This document shows, piece after piece, positions 1-5,993 of a DNA stretch of 5,993 nt. Within the stretch, counting starts at the first letter, position 1. Every line of letters starts with the position of its first letter. The position numbers were made by a program, and so were the translations under genes. This stretch comes from Bacillota bacterium (GTDB lineage Bacteria; Bacillota_E; Symbiobacteriia; JAMDAP01), in NCBI GenBank assembly GCA_023484675.1, contig JAMDAP010000071.1:1-5993 (forward strand), given 5' to 3'. The notes under the pieces were generated by a model that saw nothing but the letters and a program-made list of their open reading frames with translations, was not told the origin of the DNA and made no database searches.

Positions 1-1
1 C

Positions 2-127
2 AGACACCAGACGGGCAATATGGAAGTGTACCTAGGGTTCCGCGTGGCGGACGGCGTCAGCCGGGTCACGGTCTGGTCCGAGCGGTACAGCCCTCTGGCG
101 ATGTCAGATGGTACACCGTGGGTGTAA
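2..127 (+). CDS. possible C-terminal end of an unrecognised upstream gene (5' partial)
   Basis: Frame 2 is open from the window edge to a TAA at 125-127, about 41 codons. Its codons are mostly G/C-ending, as in the genes downstream, and it contains the plausible protein-like run MEVYLGFRVADGVSRVTVW. The stop lies exactly where the terminator-like hairpin begins, as expected for the end of a transcription unit. I do not recognise a family. It does not resemble the C-terminus of IlvB, the usual neighbour of ilvN. Frame 1 is also open, to a TAA at 157-159, and ends with a plausible stretch (VRWYTVGVKDPSGKFLLS), so a frameshift or a different true frame cannot be excluded. The region could also be non-coding leader. 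Confidence 0.3.
   Translation, partial: RHQTGNMEVYLGFRVADGVSRVTVWSERYSPLAMSDGTPWV
112..126 (+). other. small perfect hairpin next to the terminator-like stem
   Basis: TACACC (112-117) and GGTGTA (121-126) form a perfect 6-bp inverted repeat around a GTG loop. It lies across the end of the frame-2 reading frame and shares its last base with the foot of the larger hairpin at 126-189. It may be part of a leader RNA fold, or simply chance in GC-rich DNA. Confidence 0.25.
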
Positions 128-195
128 AAGACCCCAGCGGCAAGTTCCTCCTTTCGTAAAGAAGTGGGATCTGCCGCGTCGGGTCTTTTTGTTAT
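126..195 (+). terminator. intrinsic terminator-like hairpin upstream of ilvN
   Basis: AAAAGACCC (126-134) pairs perfectly with GGGTCTTTT (181-189). After a small internal loop (135-136 against 178-180), GCGGC (137-141) pairs with GCCGC (173-177). The apical part can fold further, CTCCTTT (150s region) against AAAGAAG with one mismatch. The 3' arm runs straight into a T-rich tract (186-196). This is the classic layout of a Rho-independent terminator. It can end the gene finishing at 127, or act as an attenuator in the ilv-leu leader, because ilvN starts only about 70 bp later and no convincing promoter is visible in between. Confidence 0.6.
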
Positions 196-196
196 T

Positions 197-258
197 CCCC
201 TTTTCGCCCCGGACGGGCCGGCAGGGGGGCAGGGGGGCAGGCAGCATGAAAGGGGGGG
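197..258 (+). promoter_or_regulatory. ilvN leader: G-rich ribosome-binding site with a possible masking stem
   Basis: A run of seven G (252-258, preceded by AAA) is the only SD-like sequence for ilvN. It lies 6 nt before the GTG at 265 but directly abuts the ATG at 259, so it favours the GTG start. CCCCTTTTC (197-205), just after the T-run of the hairpin, can pair with GAAAGGGG (248-255) with one bulged T, covering the ribosome-binding site. GCCCC (206-210) can pair inside with GGGGC (226-230). This is predicted from base pairing by eye only. No promoter elements were recognised here. Confidence 0.4.
220..241 (+). repeat. 8-bp G-rich tandem repeat before ilvN
   Basis: The unit GGCAGGGG occurs at 220-227 and 228-235, followed by a partial copy (GGCAGG) at 236-241. 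It gives two runs of six G separated by CA, with a further seven-G run at 252-258. Such a G-rich strand could form a G-quadruplex or vary by slippage. No function is shown. Confidence 0.55.
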
Positions 259-264
259 ATGGGA

Positions 265-776
265 GTGCGGCGTCTGGTGGCCATCCTGGTGGAAAACCAC
301 CCTGGAGTTCTCACCAGGGTGGCCGGTCTCTTCGCTCGGCGCGGGTTTAACATCGACAGCGTGGCGGTGGGTGTGACGGACGTGCCGGGCCTGTCGCGCA
401 TGACCATCGGGGTGGAGGGGGACGAGGCCACCGTTGAGCAGGTGACGAAACAGCTCAACAAGCTCATTCAGGTGCTGAAGGTGGTGGACCTGGACCCCCG
501 CGACGCGGTGGAGCGCGAACTGGCCCTGATCAAGGTCAACGCCGAGCCCTCGCGCCGGACGCAAATCCTGCAGATCGTGGACATCTTTCGGGCCAAAGTG
601 GTGGACGTCGGTCCCAAGTCCCTGGTGGTGGAAATCAGTGGTACCGGCGACAAGGTGGAGGCGTTGCTGACCATGCTGCGGGAGTTCGGAGTCAAGGAAG
701 TGGTGCGCACAGGGGCCATCGCCCTGGAGCGGGGCAACCGGCTGGTGCGCTACGAGCGAGAGGAGGAGGAAGTCTC

Positions 777-780
<4 letters not shown>
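265..780 (+). CDS. ilvN: acetolactate synthase small (regulatory) subunit
   Basis: Regulatory subunit of acetohydroxyacid synthase (EC 2.2.1.6). It binds the catalytic IlvB subunit, raises its activity and confers feedback inhibition by valine or a related amino acid. The 171-residue length is normal. Residues 1-75 are the ACT domain, with the family hallmark [24 protein letters not shown] written here as [11 protein letters not shown] (9-19) and [12 protein letters not shown] (21-32). Residues 80-157 match the small-subunit C-terminal domain ([37 protein letters not shown]). I chose GTG 265 because the protein then begins MRR like many IlvN proteins and the poly-G SD is correctly spaced. ATG 259 would add two residues (Met-Gly). 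The tail is acidic (EREEEEVS), and its GAG/GAA codons also provide the SD for ilvC, which overlaps by 4 nt. No ilvB lies immediately upstream, which is unusual. Confidence 0.95.
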
Positions 781-1823
<1,043 letters not shown>

Positions 1824-1935
1824 GCGGGTTTCGGTTTCGATTTCGAGGGCTGAGGTTACGGCGTTTTGGAGTTGCAGGGGCCAGAGGCCCCGGAAGGGAG
1901 AGAGTTGAATTGGGGCTTGCGCGGTAACGGGTCAG
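1824..1935 (+). other. ilvC-leuA intergenic region
   Basis: This 112-bp gap is the only real break inside the operon. It contains three tandem hexamers TTTCGG/TTTCGA/TTTCGA (1829-1846), a compact hairpin GGGGCC-AGA-GGCCCC (1877-1891), and a purine-rich SD-like stretch GGAAGGGAGAGAG (1892-1904). The hairpin is not followed by a T-run, so it is not a canonical terminator; it could be an RNA-stabilising or processing element. I found no convincing -35/-10 pair. The purine stretch is too far (about 31 nt) from the leuA start to serve it directly. Confidence 0.6.
1877..1891 (+). other. 6-bp GC hairpin between ilvC and leuA
   Basis: GGGGCC (1877-1882), loop AGA, GGCCCC (1886-1891) form a perfect stem. 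It lies just before the purine-rich SD-like sequence. Its role is unknown; without a U-tract it is probably not a terminator. Confidence 0.5.
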
Positions 1936-1964
1936 GTGGAGCGACGTCGCGTTCAGGTGTTTGA
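1905..1964 (+). CDS. possible 19-codon leader ORF overlapping the leuA start
   Basis: A TTG at 1905 lies 4 nt after the purine-rich SD-like run that ends at 1900 (GGGAG) and 0-4 nt after the following AGAG. It opens a 19-codon frame ([19 protein letters not shown]) closed by TGA at 1962-1964. It reads across the leuA GTG (1936) in another frame. The leuA start has no good SD of its own, so translating this short frame could deliver ribosomes to leuA. It has only two leucine codons counting the TTG start, so it is not a classic leucine attenuator peptide. It may equally be chance. Confidence 0.2.
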   Translation: MNWGLRGNGSGGATSRSGV

Positions 1965-3093
1965 TACGACACTGCGAGATGGGGAACAGTCCCCGGGGGC
2001 CAGTCTCACGGCAGACGAGAAGGTCGAGGTCGCCCGCCAGCTCGACCAGCTGGGGGTGGACGTGATCGAGGCCGGCTTTGCGATCTCTTCCGTCGGTGAC
2101 TTCGAGGCCATTCGGCGCATCGCCCAGGAGGTTCGGCGGCCGGCGGTGGCCAGCCTCTGCCGGGCCCAGCAGGTCGACATCGACCGGGCCTGGGAGGCGC
2201 TGAAGGAAGCAGAGCGTCCGCGGTGTCATGTTTTTTTGGCGACATCTCCCATCCACATGACCAAGAAACTCAAGAAGACTCCGGGAGAGGTGCTGGCCCA
2301 GATCGCTGAGGCTGTAAGCTACGCGCGGCGCATGTTCCCCGACGTGGAATTCTCACCGGAAGACGCCACCCGCTCGGATCCCGTCTTCCTGGCTCTGGCC
2401 TGCGAGGTGGCTGCGGCGTCAGGGGCAAACGTCATCAACATCCCAGATACCGTGGGTTACACAACTCCCAGCGAGTATGCCGACCTTGTGCGCCTGATCA
2501 AGTCCCGGGTGGCGGGGGTAACCATCTCGGTCCACTGCCACAACGACCTGGGGCTCGCCGTGGCCAACTCCCTGGCGGCTTTGGAGGCCGGAGCGGAGCA
2601 GGTGGAGTGCACCGTCAACGGTATCGGCGAGCGGGCCGGCAACGCCTCGCTGGAGGAACTGGTCATGGCCGTCCGCACCCGTGCGGACCGCTACCCCTTC
2701 GACTGCGGCATTGACAGCCGCAGGCTCGTTCCCCTCTCGCAGCTGGTCTCCCGCCATACCGGCATGCCGGTGCAGCCCAACAAGGCCATCGTGGGGGCCA
2801 ACGCCTTCGCCCACGAGGCCGGCATCCACCAGGATGGAGTGCTCAAGGAGCGCACCACCTACGAGATCATGAGTCCTGAGGAAGTGGGCTGGGACGCCAG
2901 CAAGCTGGTCCTCGGCAAGCACTCCGGGCGGCTTCGAAACCCTGGTGGAGGCCGGATACTCGGCATCAGCCTGGACGAGACCAGCTTCCTGCAGGCGTTC
3001 ACGCGGTTCAAGCAGGAGGCGGACGTCAAGAAGCAGCTGAGCGACGGCGACCTGACGGCTCTGGTGGGGGAGGTGCAGCGCCAGTGGGCATGA
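1936..3093 (+). CDS. leuA: 2-isopropylmalate synthase lacking the C-terminal regulatory domain
   Basis: Condenses acetyl-CoA with 2-ketoisovalerate, the first committed step of leucine synthesis (EC 2.3.3.13). Residues 1-280 form the TIM barrel, with [12 protein letters not shown] (10-21), [11 protein letters not shown] (138-148), metal-binding HCHND (200-204) and [14 protein letters not shown] (228-241). Linker subdomains follow, with [17 protein letters not shown] (296-312) and LGKHSGR (326-332). The protein ends at residue 385, just after the second linker subdomain ([13 protein letters not shown]), whereas typical LeuA proteins of about 510 residues continue into the leucine-binding LeuA-dimer domain. 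Residues 333-341 (LRNPGGGRI), where relatives have a helix like HAFRERLEE, come from the 31-bp segment shared with ilvC. GTG 1936 is the only reasonable start: the frame closes upstream at 1906-1908 and the next motif begins at once. Its SD is poor. A related Claisen-type synthase, such as citramalate or homocitrate synthase, is less likely given the motifs and the leuCDB context. Confidence 0.92.
   Translation: MERRRVQVFDTTLRDGEQSPGASLTADEKVEVARQLDQLGVDVIEAGFAISSVGDFEAIRRIAQEVRRPAVASLCRAQQVDIDRAWEALKEAERPRCHVFLATSPIHMTKKLKKTPGEVLAQIAEAVSYARRMFPDVEFSPEDATRSDPVFLALACEVAAASGANVINIPDTVGYTTPSEYADLVRLIKSRVAGVTISVHCHNDLGLAVANSLAALEAGAEQVECTVNGIGERAGNASLEELVMAVRTRADRYPFDCGIDSRRLVPLSQLVSRHTGMPVQPNKAIVGANAFAHEAGIHQDGVLKERTTYEIMSPEEVGWDASKLVLGKHSGRLRNPGGGRILGISLDETSFLQAFTRFKQEADVKKQLSDGDLTALVGEVQRQWA
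2929..2959 (+). repeat. 31-bp copy of ilvC sequence inside leuA
   Basis: Identical to 1400-1430, but here the codon phase gives CGG CTT CGA AAC CCT and so on, encoding [10 protein letters not shown] instead of [10 protein letters not shown]. It falls exactly where LeuA relatives have a conserved helix. The spacing from HSGR to the following conserved AF..FK motif is unchanged, so the segment looks like a replacement, not an insertion. Confidence 0.9.
3066..3075 (+). promoter_or_regulatory. ribosome-binding site that decides the leuC start
   Basis: GGGGGAGGTG lies at 3066-3075 within the end of leuA. From its AGG (to 3073) there are 10 nt to GTG 3084 and 16 nt to ATG 3090, so GTG 3084 is favoured. 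This also restores the N-terminus MGMTI-EKIL typical of this LeuC subfamily. Confidence 0.6.
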
Positions 3094-4358
3094 CCATCAC
3101 CGAGAAGATCCTGGCCGCCCACGCCGGGCGTGCCGCCGTGGAACCTGGGGAGATCATCACCAGCCAGGTGGACGTGGTTCTGGGCAACGACGTGACAGCA
3201 CCCGTGGCCATCAAGGAGTATCGCAGGATCGGCCAGGAACGCGTCTTCGACCCCGATCGGGTGGTTCTGGTGGCCTCCCACTTCGCCCCCAACAAGGACA
3301 TCGCCGCCGCCACCCAGGCCAAGGAGATGCGCGACTTCGCCCGAGAACAGGGCATCCGCCACCATTACGACGTGGGGGACATGGGCATCGAGCACGCCCT
3401 GCTGCCGGAGAAGGGCCTGGTGGTGCCGGGCCAGGTGATCATCGGCGCCGACTCCCACACCTGCACCTACGGGGCGGTGGGGGCCTTCGCCACCGGCGTC
3501 GGCTCCACGGATATGGCGGCGTCCATGGCCACCGGCACGATCTGGCTGAAGGTGCCAGAGACGCATCGCTTCATCGTTCACGGCAAGTTGGGGCGCTGGG
3601 TTTCCGGCAAGGATCTGATCCTCTACCTCATCGGCCAGATCGGTGTGGATGGCGCCCTTTACGCGGCCATGGAGTTCGACGGCCCGGCCATCCGCTCCCT
3701 GTCCATGGAAGCGCGGCTGACCGTCGCCAACATGGCGGTGGAGGCAGGGGCCAAGTCCGGTATCATCTCTCCCGACGAGGTGACCATCGCCTACATGCGC
3801 GGCCGGGCTCAGTGGCCCCTTCGCCTTTACCGCAGCGATCCCGACGCCCGCTTCGCCCGCGTCTACGATTTTGACGCGAGCCGGCTGGAGCCCCAGGTAG
3901 CCCTGCCCTCCATGCCCGAAAACACCCGGCCTGTCCGTGAAGTGGGCGACGTGCCCGTGGACCAGGTGTTCATCGGCTCCTGCACCAACGGCCGCATCGA
4001 GGATCTGCGCATCGCCGCCGGCCTGTTGCGGGGCCGCCGGGTGCACGACGGGGTGCGCTGCCTGGTCATCCCCGCCACCCAGGGCGTCTACCTGCAGGCC
4101 CTTCGGGAGGGGCTGTTGGAGGTCTTCATCGAGGCCGGTGCCGCCGTTTCCACGCCCACCTGCGGCGCCTGTCTGGGCGGACACATGGGCGTCCTGGCGG
4201 AGGGCGAGCGATGCCTTTCCACCACCAACCGCAACTTTACCGGCCGCATGGGCCATCCCAGGGCCGAGGTCTACCTGGCCGGACCCGCCGTGGCGGCGGC
4301 GACCGCCATCAAGGGGCGCATCGTTCATCCCGAGGAGGTGGCCCGCCATGTTGCCTGA
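3084..4358 (+). CDS. leuC: 3-isopropylmalate dehydratase large subunit (HacA/LeuC2 type)
   Basis: Catalytic subunit of isopropylmalate isomerase (EC 4.2.1.33), an aconitase-family enzyme that with LeuD moves the hydroxyl of 2-isopropylmalate to give 3-isopropylmalate using a [4Fe-4S] cluster. The three cluster cysteines are visible: Cys300 in GSCTNG, Cys360 and Cys363 in [11 protein letters not shown]. Other family motifs are [11 protein letters not shown] (35-45), [11 protein letters not shown] (121-131) and [10 protein letters not shown] (381-390). The length of 424 residues and the start MGMTI place it in the shorter HacA-like group found in archaea, thermophiles and many Firmicutes, not the roughly 466-residue E. 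coli type. It overlaps leuA by 10 nt and leuD by 11 nt. Homoaconitase is the main alternative, but the leuA/leuB context argues for leucine synthesis. ATG 3090 is a possible alternative start. Confidence 0.95.
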   Translation: MGMTITEKILAAHAGRAAVEPGEIITSQVDVVLGNDVTAPVAIKEYRRIGQERVFDPDRVVLVASHFAPNKDIAAATQAKEMRDFAREQGIRHHYDVGDMGIEHALLPEKGLVVPGQVIIGADSHTCTYGAVGAFATGVGSTDMAASMATGTIWLKVPETHRFIVHGKLGRWVSGKDLILYLIGQIGVDGALYAAMEFDGPAIRSLSMEARLTVANMAVEAGAKSGIISPDEVTIAYMRGRAQWPLRLYRSDPDARFARVYDFDASRLEPQVALPSMPENTRPVREVGDVPVDQVFIGSCTNGRIEDLRIAAGLLRGRRVHDGVRCLVIPATQGVYLQALREGLLEVFIEAGAAVSTPTCGACLGGHMGVLAEGERCLSTTNRNFTGRMGHPRAEVYLAGPAVAAATAIKGRIVHPEEVARHVA

Positions 4359-4926
4359 GGAACGCACCCCGGTTGCGGCCGCCGCCGCCCCGGCGCCGCG
4401 TGCCGCCGCCGCCACGGCGCCGCGTGCCGCCGCCCGCGGCCAGGCCCATGTCTTCGGCGCCAACATGGACACCGATCGGATCATTCCCGCCCGTTACCTG
4501 ACCCGCCACGACCCCGCCTTCCTGGCCAAGCACTGCATGGAGGACGAGGATCCAACCTTCGCCGACAGGGTCCGGCCCGGCGACCTCATCATCGCCGGCG
4601 ACAACTTCGGCTGCGGCAGTTCCCGGGAGCACGCCCCCATCGCCATCAAGGCAGTGGGGGTGGCAGGGGTGATCGCACCCACCTTCGCCCGCATTTTCTT
4701 CCGCAACGCCATCAATACCGGTCTGCCCATCCTGGAGTGCCCGGAGGTGATGGAGGGGGTTCGGACAGGCGACCAGTTGGAGGTGGACTTTGGCGCCGGC
4801 ACCATCAGGAACCTGACCAGCGGCGCCCAGTATCAGGCCAGGCCGCTGCCACCCTTCGTGCTGGAGATCGTGGCCGCTGGCGGCCTCATTGACCACGTGC
4901 GCCAGAAGCGGGAGGAGGCGTCATGA
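4348..4926 (+). CDS. leuD: 3-isopropylmalate dehydratase small subunit with Ala-rich N-terminal tail
   Basis: Swivelling small subunit that completes the isopropylmalate isomerase active site with LeuC. The core starts near residue 33 ([18 protein letters not shown]) and holds [12 protein letters not shown] (61-72), [19 protein letters not shown] (83-101), [15 protein letters not shown] (114-128) and [15 protein letters not shown] (167-181). This is the compact LeuD2 type, usually about 165 residues. Here 192 residues are predicted because about 30 Ala/Pro/Arg-rich residues precede the core, encoded by a 24-bp tandem repeat. The start is well supported: AGGAGG (4333-4338) lies 9 nt before ATG 4348, and the only later in-frame ATG falls inside the core motif, so the tail is almost certainly translated. 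It overlaps the end of leuC by 11 nt and the start of leuB by 4 nt. The frame is open further upstream, back to 3937, but that part is antiphase to leuC and is not coding. Confidence 0.95.
   Translation: MLPEERTPVAAAAAPAPRAAAATAPRAAARGQAHVFGANMDTDRIIPARYLTRHDPAFLAKHCMEDEDPTFADRVRPGDLIIAGDNFGCGSSREHAPIAIKAVGVAGVIAPTFARIFFRNAINTGLPILECPEVMEGVRTGDQLEVDFGAGTIRNLTSGAQYQARPLPPFVLEIVAAGGLIDHVRQKREEAS
4378..4434 (+). repeat. 24-bp tandem repeat in the 5' end of leuD
   Basis: Two 24-bp units, 4378-4401 and 4402-4425, differ at a single base (CCG versus ACG codon), and a partial third copy covers 4426-4434. They encode [16 protein letters not shown] and AAA. The unit is a multiple of three, so the copy number can change without disturbing the frame. 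Confidence 0.9.
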
Positions 4927-5993
4927 GCGGTAACGCCAGCGGTGCGGCCGGGGCCCAAGCCAGCGGTGCGGCCGGGGCCCAAGCCGGCGGGCAAGGTTGG
5001 GGCCGTCGCCGGACCATCGCCGTTCTGCCTGGAGACGGCATCGGGCCGGAGGTGGTGCGCCAGGGGCGCAAGGTGCTGGACGCCGCGGCAGCAGCCCTGG
5101 AAATTGAGGTGGAATGGAGGGAACGCCCCTTTGGCGGCCAGGCCGTCGATCTCACCGGGAACCCCTTGCCCCAGGAGACTCTGGCCGCCTGCCTGGACAG
5201 CCAGGCTGTGCTGCTGGGAGCCGTGGGCGGCCCGCGGTGGGATCACGAGGTTCCTCCGGAGCGCCGCCCCGAGGCCGGACTCCTGGCCCTTCGCAAGAAG
5301 CTCGGCGCCTTCGCCAACCTCCGGCCCCTTCGCGCCATCGCCGCCGCCGGCCACGCTTCGCCCCTGCGGCCGGAGGTGCTGGCGGGCGCTGACCTGTTGG
5401 TGGTGCGGGAACTGACCGGAGGCCTCTACTTTGGGCCGAGGGGGAGGGTGGCGGGTTCCCCCCCAAGGGCCTACGACACCCTGGAGTACACGGAGGAGGA
5501 GATCGAGCGGGTGGTGCATTTGGCCTTCCGCCTGGCCGTGGGGCGCCGCCGTCACCTCACCTCCGTCGATAAGGCCAACATTCTGGAGACGTCCCGCCTC
5601 TGGCGCGAGACTGTGGAGCGGGTGGGCCGGGATTTTCCCGCGGTGGAGGTGCGCCACTTGTACGTGGACGCCGCCGCCATGGAGCTGATGCGGCGCCCGG
5701 CCGCCTTCGACGTTGTGGTTACCGAGAACCTGATGGGGGACATCCTCACCGACCTTGGCGCCGTGCTGGCGGGCTCCATTGGCCTGTTGCCGTCGGCCAG
5801 CCTGGGCCAGGAGGGTCCGGGGTTGTACGAGCCGGTTCACGGCTCGGCGCCGGATATTGCCGGGCAGGGCATCGCCAACCCCCTGGGCACCATCCTCAGC
5901 GTGGCCATGATGTGCCGCTGGTCGCTGGATCTGCCAGAGCTGGCGGCAACCATTGAAGCGGCGGTGGACAGCGTGCTGGCAGCAGGGTACCGC
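4923..5993 (+). CDS. leuB: 3-isopropylmalate dehydrogenase (3' partial)
   Basis: Oxidises and decarboxylates 3-isopropylmalate to 2-ketoisocaproate using NAD+ and a divalent metal (EC 1.1.1.85). The 357 codons present stay open to the window edge; roughly the last 15-20 residues of the family are missing beyond it. Visible motifs are IAVLPGDGIGPEV (32-44), LGAVGGPRWD (98-107), LRKKLGAFANLRPL (123-136), VRELTGGLYFG (161-171), SVDKANILETSRLW (214-227), NLMGDILTDLGA (269-280) with metal-site Asp273 and Asp277, LLPSASLG (288-295), and the cofactor segment EPVHGSAPDIAGQGIANP (303-320), of the NAD-dependent type. Before the core lie about 29 Gly/Ala/Ser/Gln-rich residues made by a perfect 24-bp repeat. 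No other in-frame start occurs between the ATG and the GDGIGPE motif, so the tail is translated. The ATG overlaps the leuD stop as ATGA; the SD GGAGGAGG is at 4911-4918. Confidence 0.96.
   Translation, partial: MSGNASGAAGAQASGAAGAQAGGQGWGRRRTIAVLPGDGIGPEVVRQGRKVLDAAAAALEIEVEWRERPFGGQAVDLTGNPLPQETLAACLDSQAVLLGAVGGPRWDHEVPPERRPEAGLLALRKKLGAFANLRPLRAIAAAGHASPLRPEVLAGADLLVVRELTGGLYFGPRGRVAGSPPRAYDTLEYTEEEIERVVHLAFRLAVGRRRHLTSVDKANILETSRLWRETVERVGRDFPAVEVRHLYVDAAAMELMRRPAAFDVVVTENLMGDILTDLGAVLAGSIGLLPSASLGQEGPGLYEPVHGSAPDIAGQGIANPLGTILSVAMMCRWSLDLPELAATIEAAVDSVLAAGYR
4935..4982 (+). repeat. perfect 24-bp tandem repeat in the 5' end of leuB
   Basis: Two identical 24-bp units, 4935-4958 and 4959-4982, each encode ASGAAGAQ. 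They are flanked by partial relatives (AGCGGTAAC before, GCCGGCGGGCAA after). Exact identity of the copies suggests a recent duplication by slippage or unequal exchange. The unit length equals that of the leuD repeat, but the sequence is different. Confidence 0.95.

Noticed and set aside
105..196. T-box riboswitch upstream of ilvN
   Set aside because: TGGTACACCGTG (109-120) only loosely recalls the T-box consensus, with a 2-nt insertion, and it does not pair with the 3' arm of the hairpin as a T-box would. No specifier domain can be recognised in the short upstream sequence.
288..320. Overlapping inverted repeats in early ilvN (GGTGG/CCACC and ACCCTGG/CCAGGGT)
   Set aside because: They lie within the conserved [13 protein letters not shown] coding region and are most simply explained by codon constraint in GC-rich DNA.
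3937..4347. Upstream extension of the leuD frame into leuC
   Set aside because: It is out of phase with the conserved leuC sequence, including the cluster cysteines, and reads as Pro/Ala/Arg-rich nonsense. The SD at 4333-4338 supports ATG 4348.
2859..4484. 541-residue open frame on the minus strand opposite leuC and leuD
   Set aside because: Long antisense frames are expected opposite high-GC genes. The translation is rich in Gly, His, Ala and Val without recognisable motifs, and leuC/leuD on the + strand explain the sequence fully.
4833..5840. 335-residue minus-strand frame opposite leuB
   Set aside because: Low-complexity antisense frame; it contains the reverse reading of the leuB repeats and no family motif.

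Overview
The window is part of a branched-chain amino acid operon, read entirely on the + strand. The DNA is GC-rich, with strong G/C preference at third codon positions, GTG starts and purine-rich Shine-Dalgarno (SD) sites. The protein types (class I ketol-acid reductoisomerase, the short HacA/LeuC2-like isopropylmalate isomerase pair, a Thermus/Firmicutes-like LeuB) suggest a high-GC, probably thermophilic bacterium, perhaps a Thermaerobacter/Symbiobacterium/Limnochordia-type Bacillota. This assignment is inference and only moderately secure.

Layout. Positions 1-127 hold what may be the 3' end of an unrecognised gene. A strong hairpin with a T-run follows (126-195), then a short G-rich leader (196-264). 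Six genes come next: ilvN (265-780, acetolactate synthase regulatory subunit), ilvC (777-1823, ketol-acid reductoisomerase), a 112-bp gap, leuA (1936-3093, 2-isopropylmalate synthase), leuC (3084-4358) and leuD (4348-4926) for isopropylmalate isomerase, and leuB (4923-5993, 3-isopropylmalate dehydrogenase, cut by the window end). The junctions ilvN/ilvC, leuA/leuC, leuC/leuD and leuD/leuB overlap by 4-11 nt, so translation is probably coupled within two blocks, ilvN-ilvC and leuA-leuC-leuD-leuB.

Together the genes regulate acetolactate formation (IlvN), reduce acetohydroxy acids for valine, isoleucine and leucine (IlvC), and carry 2-ketoisovalerate to 2-ketoisocaproate for leucine (LeuA, LeuCD, LeuB). 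The ilvB catalytic subunit gene, which normally precedes ilvN, is not in its expected place, and ilvD is not in the window.

The gene content is ordinary and I see no new multi-gene system. The unusual points are: (1) a 31-bp segment identical in ilvC and leuA, read in different frames, which replaces conserved LeuA sequence with foreign-looking residues without changing its length; (2) a LeuA that stops before the C-terminal leucine-binding domain; (3) 24-bp tandem repeats at the 5' ends of both leuD and leuB, giving translated Ala-rich N-terminal tails; (4) a terminator-like hairpin and a possible SD-masking fold just upstream of ilvN.
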